Of a stretch of 64,000 bases of DNA, positions 34,500 to 46,000 are shown in pieces. This DNA comes from Bettongia penicillata ogilbyi. Taxonomy: Eukaryota > Chordata > Mammalia > Diprotodontia > Potoroidae. The notes below the pieces were generated by a model. That model saw only the letters and a program-made list of their open reading frames with translations. It did no database searches and had not been told where the DNA came from. Made by a program: the position numbers and the translations under genes. The stretch covers positions 3,080,704 through 3,144,703 of the forward strand of contig JAJHZJ010000336.1 in assembly GCA_023548195.1 (NCBI GenBank), read 5' to 3'. Within the stretch, counting starts at the first letter, position 1, and each line of letters starts with the position of its first letter.

Positions 34500-35720
34500 C
34501 CTTTCCCATACATAATACATGCTGCTCTTCTCTCCTGAGGTTGCCTCAATTCATCCTAAACAGACCTCCTCACCTGGTCTCCCAGATCTGCTGGTTGAGA
34601 GATACATTTAAGTATTTCCTATGTCTACTGGTTTAGAATGTCCTCCATTTTCCTTTCTTCATGTCCAAATCATACTCATCCTTCAAAGCCCAACTCGGAT
34701 CTCTTCTAGTAATCTTTCCTTTCCTGCTCTGGATTATACAGAACTGAGCATGTATCACTTATTTGGCCCTTAGCTTTCACTGCCTTCTAACCGTTATCAG
34801 CTTTGAAACCTTGAGGACTTCATAGGATTTATAGTAGCTAGAAGAGGCCTGAGATCATTTAGTACAATCTTCCCATTTTATAGATGAGGAAACCAAGGCC
34901 CAAGGAAGTGAAGTGATTTGCCTTGTCCTGAGCTCCAGACCTACATTTCCAGTTGCCTAAAGTATGTCCTTTTCATCTCAGTGATCAAATTCACCATCTC
35001 TAAAACTCAGCTTATCTTCCTCCTCCCACCAGCCACTTCTGATTTCACTGTTTCTATCTGTAGCACCCCCATTCCCTTAGTTTATAGCCTTGGGCTTATC
35101 TTTGACAACTCCCATTTTTCTTAGCTTTTCAATTCCAATTAGTAACCAGGACTTGATTCCATTTCTGCAGTATTTCTCTCAAGTTCTCTCTTTCTGAAGA
35201 TTCCCACTGCCTCTACAGGTCTTCCTGACTCCACTGGTTTGCCTTCTCCCCTTCAATCCTCTTTAGACTTCTGCCAGAACAATTTTTATGTGCAGAGCTG
35301 AGCCAGTGAGAGGAGTTTGAATGTGCTTGGCAGGTAATAGGGAGCCACTGAAGGGTTTCACATCACTCATTTGGCTCTTAGTACTCACAGCATTCTACCA
35401 GTAGTCCATGGGTTCTTTGGCTAAGGCAATCCATTCACTGATCTTGTCATATCAGAAATCTCCAATGGCTTCCTCACTGGCCAAAGAAGAAAATTCACCC
35501 TCCTCTTGCCTAGCATTCAAGGCCTTCCACCCCTCAAGTTTTTCCAAACTCATCTCCTATTATTCCTTTTTACACATTACTCTTAGTCCAACTGCCTCAC
35601 TTTGCTCATTTTTCCCTGCCAGTAGGATGCCCCTCCCTCCTCTTTGCCATCGAAAGCTTCACTCAAGTGCCACCTCCTTTAGGAAGCTTTCCCTGATTGG
35701 TCTCCTCCCGATCAATAATA
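34500..35720 (+). mobile_element. L2 LINE pieces, sense
   Basis: Left piece 'atcatactcatccttcaaag' then 'cccaactcggatctcttcta'; right piece (35.42-35.71 kb) 'aatctccaatggcttcctca', 'agtgccacctcctttaggaa', 'gctttccctgattggtctcc'. A short antisense piece may lie at 35285-35360 and a MIR at 34830-34930. Confidence 0.55.
34830..34930 (-). mobile_element. MIR fragment, antisense
   Basis: 'cccattttatagatgaggaa', 'accaaggcccaaggaagtga', 'agtgatttgcctt'. Confidence 0.55.
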
Positions 35721-36659
35721 TTCTCCAACTTTAGCACTCTGGGGTTTGGTAGCTCTAATGCACTTCCCATGTAAGGTAGTGCATTAGAGTTACATTACAA
35801 TTTGGTGGGGAGGTGCTAGGGGGAGATAACTATAAACTTGAGGGCCAGGGTTAGCAGAATCTTTCTTTTCCCCCATTGCCTAACAATTGCCCAATGCCAC
35901 AAGCATGTAATAAATGTTTGTTGTGCTGTAAGAAGCAGAACCAGGATTCACACATAGGTCTCCTGACTCCCAATCCAGTGCTCTCTAGTATTCCTCTTTA
36001 CAGGAAGCCTTTCACCAATCTCTTCCCCATTCCTCCTGACCCAGGACTTCTCTCCAATCTTCCTGAAGGCAGGGCCAAGATCTTCTCCTCTATCTTTAGA
36101 GGATCATGTGCCCAGGCACAGCAGCCACTCAGGAAAATGTATGAAGCAGGTTCTTCTTCCCTAACCCCAATTCTATATCCTGAGGACCCTTCAGTTGGAA
36201 CAATGGTACCCAGCTCTTGAGGCTGAATGGGGCCTTGAGAGGTCATCTAATTCATTCTCCCATCTCTGGATAGGTCAGCACTAGTAATCGCATCCTGTTT
36301 TTGAGCCCAGCCCTTGATTGCTTAAGCAAAGAATGCGGACTCTAGGGTAAAGACTAGGAGATTCTTATTGAAAGAGGTCTCCTTCCCCCGCACTAGTTAC
36401 ATGGCATCCAGGACTTTTCTTACTCTTCCAGCACCCTATGGTTTGGATGGGGAAGCAGGTCTCCATCTGGTTTGATCTGGTACCTTGAACCCAGGAGTTC
36501 CATCTGTTATTCATCAGAGCTCCCTGAAGAATTAAACAGAAAAAGGGCAGGGTTTGTATCTCTACTGTCTGACCTCTGACGTCCCCCATCTAAGAGACCT
36601 CTAAGGGGGGTGGCTAGATAAAAATTACATACTGATACCTATTATTAAAATATTTAGTG

Positions 36660-36835
36660 TTGTAAGTTGAGGTGGAGCAGACCTTGGAGGGCATTCTAGT
36701 CCAATTCATTTTATAGAAGAAACAAAAAGCTGACCAGAGGTTCAGTGACTTGTCCAAGGTCACAAAGGTAATATGTGTCACATTTGGAATTCAGACTTGG
36801 GTTCCCTGACTCCAAGTCCAATACTCTTGTCTCAG
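36660..36835 (-). mobile_element. MIR fragment, antisense
   Basis: 'attctagtccaattcatttt', 'cagtgacttgtccaaggtca', 'cagacttgggttccctgact'. Confidence 0.6.
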
Positions 36836-37612
36836 ACCTGTTCCCACCTCCACTCCTAATTTAGGAAGGGAGGCAGGCCCCTGTTTTGCCTTTTGAAAGG
36901 ATTGGTACCTTCCCAACAATGATTGACTAACTAAGGGACCTGAACTCAAGTGGCCTCCAAAAGAAGGGCTTCCTCGATGCTCTTTCACCTCCTGTGGCTC
37001 CTTAGCAACCTCTCAGGGACCCAGGTCTTGATCAGGAAGAGGACTGTTCTTTTGCTTTTCTTAAGGCAGAGGTCAGAACTGACATCCTCCCCCTCTTTTC
37101 CAGTTTTAGGGGCCATCTCTCTCTTGTGCTCTGCCTTTACCTATCCTTGCAGTTTTCTGAGTTTCTTCTTCTCTTTCTCTAGGGACATTTGCCCCTGTAG
37201 TAAATCAGTCTCAGCCCACCCGGCTGTTCCTCTCCCAGCTCAGCCACAGCTGCTGCAGCTGCCCCAGTCCCAGCTGGACCCAGCTGACTCATTTTCCGCT
37301 CACATTCTCCTTCTGGTCAGGCCAGTTTGGCAAATCTTTCCCCATTCCCCCCGCCCTACAGCTCTTGGAGGCTCTAAGCCCCCTTGGCACCTTAAGGAAT
37401 GCATGAGGTTCAAGATCCTCAAGAGGAGACATCAAAGGCAGTCGGGGTCCAAACCTGATAGGACTAGCTTTTCTCCTACCTTGGGGTCCCTTTCCCTGAA
37501 AGACTGAGGTCAGAAGGGGGGCTGTGCTCAGGACCAGACACCCACCTGTCCTTCCTCCCTGTTTCTTGCCAGAGACAATCCAGCTTAGCTCTGAGTCAGA
37601 GCAGAGTGAGGT

Positions 37613-37634
37613 TCCCCCCCACCCCCCCCCCCCC
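37613..37634. repeat. Poly-C run
   Basis: Eight C, one A, then thirteen C. Similar but shorter C runs occur at 26969-26981. Confidence 0.9.
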
Positions 37635-39026
37635 AAACCTAGTCTCAACTGTCAGCCCCAAACTCTTGCCAAGAATCTGATGTGCAAGGGCAACACCACC
37701 CACAGAGACAGGCACTCTCTCCCTCTGAACCTGCCTAGCTCTGTTGGGAAGCTTGAGAAGATGCTGATGAAGGGCATGGTTAGGTTTTCAGGGAATCATT
37801 CTCGGGGCCAGGGAGGCCCTAGAAATACTAACTTTTGCTTCAGTCCTAGGCCCAGTCCCTCCCCATTCCCTTCCTCCTGCTGCCTAAGGGGCTGAGGGGC
37901 CCCAGCCAGGGACCCGCCCAGCAGCTCCTGGAGCTGGTGTGCTTGCTGGAGTTCATCAGTAGGACCTAGGTAGAGGGGGAGGTACAGGTCTGATTGTCGA
38001 GAAGCAATCCCCACCCCCATAACATGGTCAGACCCCTTGAAGGGTGACAATAAACCAAGAGCAGGAGATTCCTTTAGAAGCAGTTGGTTAAATCACCCAG
38101 CCATCACCTGTGCCCTAGCAACTGGCTCCTTGGGGCCCTGCCCCCACTGTTCACGTCATCACCCTCCCCAAGGATAGGTGACGGATGCTGATGTTCCTTC
38201 AGTCTTCCTCCAGTCCCACCCCCCAACAAGGAGGAACAGGCCAGAACAAAACAATCACCAAGACAGGGTTCCTTGGACTAAAAATCAGTCTCAGCTACAA
38301 AGAAACTTGTGAGTCTCCTCAGTTGCTCCTCATTTCTTCTAAACCAGCTTCTGGCTGAAGGGGTGGGGACAGACACTAGGGTAGCCAATGAAGGACACAC
38401 CCAGAACCAAGGTGGCAAAGGAGGGAGCCCAGCTGAGCCTGTAGGGTGACTACTCCCCATAGGAGTCCCTTTATACAAGGGGATATATAATCCTGACCCT
38501 GAAGACTAAGAAGCCAGATCCATATTCTTCTCATGGGTCTTCTTCCCATGAAACTCCCACTTTGGGCATTTAGAGTGGCAAAATGTGACTTCCTGTGCAA
38601 AGACCCACTCCACTAACCTTCCCTCTGTGTTTTCCTCATCATTCCTTGCTTTGGATGGGGCTTTTCTTCCAGGGTTGGGCTTGGGCAGAAAGGTTCTGCT
38701 CCCTATTTCTCTCCAGTCCTCCCCTCCATGACCTTATAGGAATTTATGAGCACTGAGTTGGGATCTGGACAAATAATTATTTTGTGTGACAAAAAAATTA
38801 TCAACTGAGTAATCCTCCTACTCCTTTCCATATCCCAACAAGGCCCTAAGGGGGTCTTTCCACTGCTTCACAGGGTCATCCTCAGCTCAATTATTCCACA
38901 GCTCAGGGACGCTGTGGAGCCACCTACCAATCCCCTGGGATGTAAAAACTCAATTCTGGCATGGCTCCCGTTCCACCCCTGCCCAGACAGAAAGCAGCAC
39001 AGGACAAGGGTAGTTCTGCAAACATG

Positions 39027-39032
39027 TTTAAT
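39027..39032 (-). terminator. SUFU distal poly(A) signal ATTAAA
   Basis: The minus strand reads GTGCATTAAACATG about 4 kb after the stop, at the point where repeat-free sequence ends. This would suit the long SUFU mRNA. Confidence 0.5.
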
Positions 39033-41249
39033 GCACTTAGATTACACTGAGGGAGAGGGGGCAGGAAGGAAACGGTTTCAGTGAGTCACTGAAAAAATTC
39101 TTACAAAAGTCCTGGCCTGCCACAGTGCCCAGGAACCAAGTCATCACTGACAATAGAAACTAATACAAAAGATTAAAAAAGCTCTGCTCAAAGGAGCTTC
39201 AGGTTTTTGTAACAAAATGAGAAGTTGAGTTACAGTATCCTGACCCAAGACAGGACTTAGCACTTCCCTTTGGGTACAAGGTCCTCTCAGCCAGAGAGGA
39301 AAAGAGCCTGGTTGAAAAGCAGAAAAAGGGGGACTCCCTCACAGTAGAATGTCAATAATTCAGTTCTCCGCCAAACTTCAAAATTCAGGCCAAACACAGT
39401 CTTAGGTCTGTCTCTTTTCAAAAAGTGCTCTAGACTTTTCAGATCCCTGAGACTTCTCCCCATACCTCTCTCATCTTTATCCTTGGGCCACCCCTCTGGA
39501 AAAAGTCAAGGCAAGACCAGTTTTCTTAAAATGGAGTATGACCATGGCTGGAGTCCTACACTTAGACCCAGAGAGATGGATGTGAGCAATTCTTTAGCCT
39601 CTAAGGGATAGTTGCCCAGAAGTAATGAGCGATAATGACAAATGCTGCCCAAGATTCTGAAAACCTGAAAGATTCTGTGTCCTGTAAGATTTTACTGGTA
39701 TCCCATCAGAGAGTCATCAAGATTGCAGACACTGGGGAGTTCCCCCTTCTCCTTAAAGAGGCTACCATGGAATATGAGACACGAGGAAATGATGATGGGA
39801 GAGGAAAGTAGTCCTAAGTGGGACCACTAAAGAATCAGTCACTACAGGGAAGGAAAGACCCTCCTTTGGAGCTGGGAGAGTTCAAAGTTAGAAAAGGAAG
39901 AGTGGATACCCAGTTCAGGATACAAGTTCCTGAGAGTTTGTCTAGAGGATGAGTCTACAAAGTCCAAGGGAAAGCTGGGTCAACAAAGAACTCAGCGATG
40001 ATTGCTGTTCCACTTTTCCTGAGACTCCTGAACAGGAAAACCATAAAGACCCTCTAACTTGTAATTCCTTTCCAACTTCCACCAAGAGACTAGAGCCAAT
40101 AGAAAGGCAGCATGCACATGCACAGCCATGTATGGAAAGTACTTTGGAAAAGGGACATGAAGTCCTGAGCCCAAGAGGAACATCCCTGGAATAGGAAGGG
40201 GAAAGTCTTCCAGACTGCCCAGTGGGCTTTCTGGGCAATGTGTATCCTTCCATGATACCTTCCTGAACCAGGCTATCCTTCACATTGCTCTCCCCATTCA
40301 CACAGAACTACCTAGGTCCCTGAAACTAATATTCAACCCATTAATCCCAAACCACCTCATGCTTTTGGCACCTAGGGAGACTTTGGCTTAGACACCAAAT
40401 GACATTAAAACTGAAAGGTGGAGAGGGGCACTGAAATTTCTATCTAGGGCTTAAAAAGGAGTGACCAGGCTGGCTGCATCTTTCTTCCTCTTTCATGAGG
40501 CAGAGAATTGGAAGAATCTAAAAGGGATGGAGATGGCTGCAGGAGAGGGATTAGGGGATGAATTGGAAGCATCTCAGGGCTAAGGCTAAAGGCATTCTTT
40601 CTGGAAAAATCCTCCTGAGAAGACCAAAGAACACTGCTGGAATCAGACACTAAGAAGGCAATCACCAAGCTGGGGTGAAGGGTGCCTCACTGGGGAATTC
40701 GGGAACTGAGTAGGGGGTCAGCAAATAAAACAACCACATTTTTCACACAGGAAAGATGACGCTCTAGTAAAGAATCTCTAGCCTGAGTGAAAGATATACT
40801 TGGAAAATCCAGAGAAGGACTGGTTTGTCTTCACATCTAAGATTCACAAGAACAAGTCTTATTCCCCCTAACCACTCTGGAGACCATTAGGTTCTTGGAT
40901 ACCATTTAATGTTGAATTTCCTTCTTCCTCTGATCTTTGGCACCAGTCTTCATCTCTTCAATTCCCCAGAGAAGGGCTCAGGGCAATTTTTTTGCCTAAT
41001 TGGGCATTGGAGGGGTTGTCATCTCTCATGCCAACTTTTGTGAGCCATGACATGTCACGGACTATGGTAGGTTTCTCATATTATGGAGGGGTGTGTTGGA
41101 TGGTGCCAGAAATGGTGTCTTAATTCCATGGCTAAAACAACTTCATTCAGGTCTTCGGATGGAACCTAAAGGAGGCCTTGAGAGGCCAGGACTGGATTGG
41201 TGTCCTTGGTGGTGATCATGTGAGGATGAGAAGACATGTACTTAGGGAG

Positions 41250-41600
41250 TGGCAAGAGAGAGAGTACTTGCGAGAAGTCAGAGATAAAGGGAGGAAGAGA
41301 CTAGAGATATGGAAGTGGGGAGGAAGCCAGAGATGCAGGAGGATACAGGCCAGGGATATTAGAAGCCAAAAATATGCTAATGGGAGAATGGCCAGAAATG
41401 CAGGGGAAGAAACCAGAGATTTGGGGGGAGAGGGACAGAAGTGTAGGGAAAAAGACTACAGATAAAGAATAAAGCAGAGGAGGTTAGTGAGAGAGAGGCC
41501 AGAAATACAGTAGAAGAGGCCAGAGATGTAGAGAAAGGCCTGGGATGCAGGGGCAAAGGAAAAAAGTACAGAAGACGGAGGTCTAGAGAGAAAGATGAGA
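41250..41600 (-). repeat. Degenerate 19-25 bp tandem repeat in SUFU 3' UTR region
   Basis: The plus strand repeats a unit like 'aggccagagatgcagggga' about ten to twelve times with variation: ccagagatgcag, ccagggatatta, ccagaaatgcag, ccagagatttgg, ccagaaatacag, ccagagatgtag, cctgggatgcag. In SUFU mRNA sense it is pyrimidine-rich (units like CTGCATCTCTGGCCTCTTC). Unit borders are approximate. Confidence 0.7.
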
Positions 41601-41690
41601 GAACAAATAAAGGAGTTAAATGAATTTAAGAAGAAAGGAGAGGAGGTGGAATGTGCTATTGCAAAATGATAACAAGACAGATGTTGGAAG

Positions 41691-41696
41691 TTTATT
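41691..41696 (-). terminator. SUFU middle poly(A) signal AATAAA
   Basis: The minus strand reads AAAAATAAACTT, followed by a GT-rich stretch, 1.3 kb after the stop. A transcript ending here would lack the tandem repeat at 41.25-41.6 kb. Confidence 0.45.
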
Positions 41697-42885
41697 TTTC
41701 AGCTTTTAATAAACTAGAAATTCCTCGAGCCTGGAGCTGTGGGGGCCTGAGGGAAGATGAGATCAGAAAGGAGGGAGGAGAGAGAATGGGGACCTAAAAG
41801 GTCACACAAACCCTGAGCTAGTTGAAAGTGGGGGAGGTGCCTGCAGGGGCTCAGACTCTCCCTCTCCTAGGCCAGTCCCAGTTAGAGTGAGAAGCCCACT
41901 GAGAAGGGGAGGCTGCTATCTTCTCCAAGTTTCCAAGAGTCTGGGCAGTGCTGGCTGCTGTCCTCACGTCTGTGAGGCGCCAGATGCAGGCCAAGGGGCT
42001 CCCAGAGGCTTCTAGAGCCCAACCCACCTGGCAAAAAACAGCCTTTCCTAGGAAAGGTTGGGCCATAGCCTAGTATCACATTAGGGGGTCTCAGGTCTCC
42101 AGAGACATAGCTTCACTCCTGTCCTACCTAGATGACTCCTGCTTCTAAACACCCTTCCAATGGATCCAAAATGGCTTGTGAGCTGGTAAAGAAAAGTCCT
42201 TCTGTCCAAAAGGCTCTACAACAGCTATTCATTGGCAGGCAAACACTAAGCACCTTCTAGTGACATGGCTGGCTGGGGGGCTGGGGGAGGGGGAAAGGCT
42301 AAGTATCCCCTGCCCCTTTTCAAGAGAAGAAAGTTCAACTTGAAAACCAGTTACATTTAAAACAAAAACAAAACCAATATGCACGACAGCTTCTAGACAC
42401 CTTTGTGGAGCAATTAAATACCATATGGTTTCTAAAAAATAAAATATAAAAAACAAAACAAAACAAAAAACTCAAACATACTCAGAGGAATTGTTCTGTA
42501 GCCAGGAGGAATTTGACTAACAAAAGGTTTCCAGAGTCAGGAGGAGCCAGCGCATTTAATCCATGGGTCTAGGGCTCTTCCCCAGACCTACAGAAGTGGG
42601 CAAGCATAGAGGAGTGAGGTCAGACAGCTTGTGGGAGAAAGTCAGGGGTCCTAGAGTCATATCCCCAAACCAGAACCAGAGGTGGAATGACAGAGTCATT
42701 AGCCACTCATTTGGTCTAGTGGGACCTGAGCTGGGCTGGAACAAGGTCTCATTCACTCCTAATGGGCCTGGAGTAGCCTGGGCCCCAGATAAGAGGTGAG
42801 GTGGAGGGGAGCCAGGGCCAGGCCCCGTGTAAGCACCCCATTGTGGGCTGCAGTGGCTGTGCAGTAATCCTCTCTCTCTTTTCCT

Positions 42886-42891
42886 TTTATT
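42886..42891 (-). terminator. SUFU proximal poly(A) signal AATAAA
   Basis: The minus strand reads GCAAATAAAAGG about 100 nt after the stop. Use of this site would give a very short 3' UTR. Confidence 0.45.
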
Positions 42892-42991
42892 TGCAGGAAT
42901 CGTTTTTTTACTGCAATCATTACACTGTTGAGTCACTTGGGAGCTAGGCCGGGCTCTCATGGTTGTCTGAAGGAAAGGGCCGAATTCAGGG

Positions 42992-43081
42992 CTAGTGCAG
43001 CGGGCTGTCAAACACAACGTCTGGCAAAATGGAGACTTTCAGTTTCTTTTCTGGCCAGCTGTATTCCTTGGGAAGTTTGAA
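42992..43081 (-). CDS. SUFU: SUFU exon 12, C-terminus and stop
   Basis: Encodes FKLPKEYSWPEKKLKVSI, then LPDVVFDSPLH and TAG (42994-42992), the exact SUFU C-terminus. The acceptor is CTCATTCACAG. Confidence 0.97.
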   Translation of the reverse strand, partial: FKLPKEYSWPEKKLKVSILPDVVFDSPLH

Positions 43082-46000
43082 CTGTGAATGAGAAACAGAA
43101 AATAAACACAGTAGACACATTTAGTAGAGCTCACTCCCCTCTTTCCTCCTTCTGGGGTCCAAGTGAAGACAAACTAGAACCAATTAAATGTTCATTTCGC
43201 CTCCCTCATCTCCCCCCACCCCCAGTCCAGGTGACTCATTTCCCATTGGAGACCCTGAGGAGCAGAAATGGGGAGAGAGGAGAGAAGAGTCACTTGAGAA
43301 CATGATTTCAACTTCAAACTTCAACTTCAGAACAAAGGCAGGTAGCTAGAGGGAAGGTACTCCTCTACCCAGGTTTTTTCCTCTGCCTGGTGCAAAGAAA
43401 ATAGCACTGAATGAGGAATTGAGAGACCTGGGTTCTAGTCGATCCTGGCTCTGCCATGCTGATGTATGATCTTGGTTGAATTGCTTCCTATCTCTGAACC
43501 TCAGTTTTCTCATGTGCAAAATGAAGGGTAGGGGAGGTTTAGATTATTCATAAAGCGTCTTTGAGCTTTTTCCAATGGGTAACATAGCCTCCAACCTAAG
43601 CCCTAAGAAGAAGTTCTAGTACACCAAAATTCTAGGATTCCCAAGCCAAGACCATTCCTTTTTTGTGTTTTGACATCATTAACCAAAGGTGATTGCAGGC
43701 AAGTTTCCTAACCTCTCCTTACCACCCATCTCTATCTCACTTCTTTGGGCCTGTTCTTGCCAAAAGCATGGAAATTCCCATTCAGAGTTTGGGGCTTAGA
43801 GCATCCAGATGTTAGGGTCTTGACCTTCCTGGCTACAGTAGTTTCTGCAAATGTAGAAAGAAGGTTCCTACATTTGCTGCAGATGATTGAAAAATATCTC
43901 CAAAGAAGAAAAGTTCCTGGCTTCCTTCCTAAGCACCTGGTCCCTCTGTGCTGCCCTTCCTTCCCACAAAGGTCAGGGAGGGGGTGTTAAAGGTCACAGG
44001 AATCTAGTTGTGCCCCGAAGGAAAAGTCTTCAACCCTAGCTTTCTTCCCACCTCTCCAAGTTACGTTGAAATCTTTTCTGTTACCTGGCCAACAGCTATC
44101 TCATGGAAATTAAAGGATGGGTCATTTCCTCCTTTAAACAGAGGCTTTTCAAAAACAGGGCACATTAGGCTCTTCAGGAAACTTCATATACCACAGATTG
44201 GCCCTATGTTTGTCTTACCATCCACAAGGAACTTCAAGCCAAGTAACTGCTTGGAATAGAAAAGAAGCAAGGACTGGAAGGGGTTCAGCTTGCCCATTTC
44301 TGGGGTTGGAAGATATGAGTATGAAGCCTCTTGCTCATTCCTGCCCCTTAATTAGATTAAGGAGGCCCATGTCACTGGTAAGTGTGGGAGAGTAGTGAGG
44401 GGAAGGTGAGAAAAAAGAGGCAGGGTGTAGGGGAAGACTCTGGTCAGGAAAACAAAACAGAAAAGGGCTATTTTTGGTGACCTACTTTCCTGAGCTCCCC
44501 TGCTCCCTTTTCTCCTCTCCATACCATCATCACATTCTCCTTTCCCCAACACCCAGCACCCACACTCAAAGCTGAAGTTTGGCCTAGTGCCACTGTATGA
44601 GTGAGCTTGTGCTTGAACATGAGTATATCAGTGCCTGTCCAGAAATGTTTCCAGCAGCTGTCTTTGGTCTTTTTGAATGGACATCTCTAGGGCACTGCCT
44701 GTACAATGTTCCTAGGACGGGACCCTATGTAAGTGTAAAAGAAAGAACAGACTCATTTTAAGTGAGTGCAGAGATAGGTCACTATTGTGCTGTATGATCT
44801 GTAAAGCAGTACCCTTAGGGATTTCCCAATTACCTGAAACAAGGATTGAAAGTCCTGAACTGGGAGCCTTGGTACCTCTCCAGGGCCTGCGTGAACCCTA
44901 ACAACTTTTCAGTCATAGACAGAAATATTGTAGTAAAAAGGTGCCTGACAGGCTGTGCTTGGGCCCCAGATATGGGAAAGGACACTCTGGTTCTGGCAGA
45001 TACCCAGTCCTGCCTGGCTCTGGAGTCCAGGCTGGAACCTGAACCTCAAGAAAAGGTAACTGAAAGATTTTTGCTTCACTAAGATTCCAACTGGGGAGGG
45101 TTAAGTAAGGAATTATTCTGCCTAGATGCTAGGGGAAAGGCATGCAGCATTATCAGGGCATGTTGTTCCAGCTCGCTAATGTGATGTTAACCTGGGCATT
45201 AAGGCAAACTGAGAACCAAATCCCTCAGAGGGAGGGGAAGAGACTAGAGGGAAGGAGGGAGGGAGGAAGGGTGGGAAGGGACTTTCCAAGATGAGGTAAG
45301 TCGCTTCAAGTGAGAATACAGAGTAAAGGAAAAGAATTATGGGCCCTTCTGTCCTAATAGGTGTGGAGTCCCAGTGGAACAGGCCCCAGTCCTCAACATA
45401 GGCTTCTTTCCTGGGTTCTGGGGGGAAGAATTGGTAGAGGTCAAACAAGTGGGGAGGGCTCATGGAGAAAGGGAGCCAATAGTAAAAGTAGCTAACAGGT
45501 GGATATTCTAACAGAAGAAGTAAGAGTCCCCCTAGCAGCCCACCAGTATGTTTCCAAATGGAATACTATCTGGCCACAAACACGTGCTTTCTGTTCACAG
45601 TTGGCCAGTTAACAGCAGGGGCTGGAAGAGAGTGAGGAACAGCATGAAAGACTGGTCTGGCTTTTCAGTGGGGCTGGTAACTTAGACAATTTGCAGGCAT
45701 CCTTCCAGTGGCCTGAGGCTGACTAATGTGGGGAGGTGGGGGTGACTGAGGGGTGGGAGTGGGGGTGGGGAAGTCGGTAAAAAAAAAGCCATTTAACGAA
45801 GCCTCTCCCCCGACCTGATGACTGGATAAAGCTTTCCTAGATGGATAAAAATAGGCTTACTTCTTCTGGAGAAGTCAAATCTTCTAAGTCTTCCAGCATT
45901 CTTTCTACAAATTCTTCAGTCAACAGAATCTGGAAACAGAGATACAAGAGTTTTAGGCTTTTATATTCAGGACTTTATCTAATTGTCAGCAACAGACTCT

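Larger units (their letters stand above)
33150..39009. other. Spacer between SUFU 3' end and TRIM8 promoter
   Basis: Contains antisense L2 (33.3-34.3 kb), sense L2 pieces (34.5-35.7 kb) and MIR fragments. 35.75-36.65 and 36.85-39.0 kb look unique. The 185-codon plus-strand frame at 36950-37507 has no recognisable domain and is judged a chance frame. Confidence 0.65.
39010..42991 (-). other. SUFU: SUFU 3' UTR (long form)
   Basis: Runs from the stop codon towards a distal ATTAAA near 39030, about 4 kb. Three possible poly(A) signals lie in it (about 0.1, 1.3 and 4.0 kb after the stop). I recognised no LINE or SINE in it, unlike the DNA on both sides, which fits selection on a 3' UTR. A degenerate tandem repeat fills 41250-41600. 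The extent is inferred. Confidence 0.55.

Noticed and set aside
36950..37507. 185-codon plus-strand frame between SUFU and TRIM8
   Set aside because: No recognisable domain, no splice or promoter context, Leu/Ser-rich. Most likely chance.
41250..41600. CRISPR-like array
   Set aside because: Units are degenerate with no unique spacers of constant size, and the genome is mammalian.
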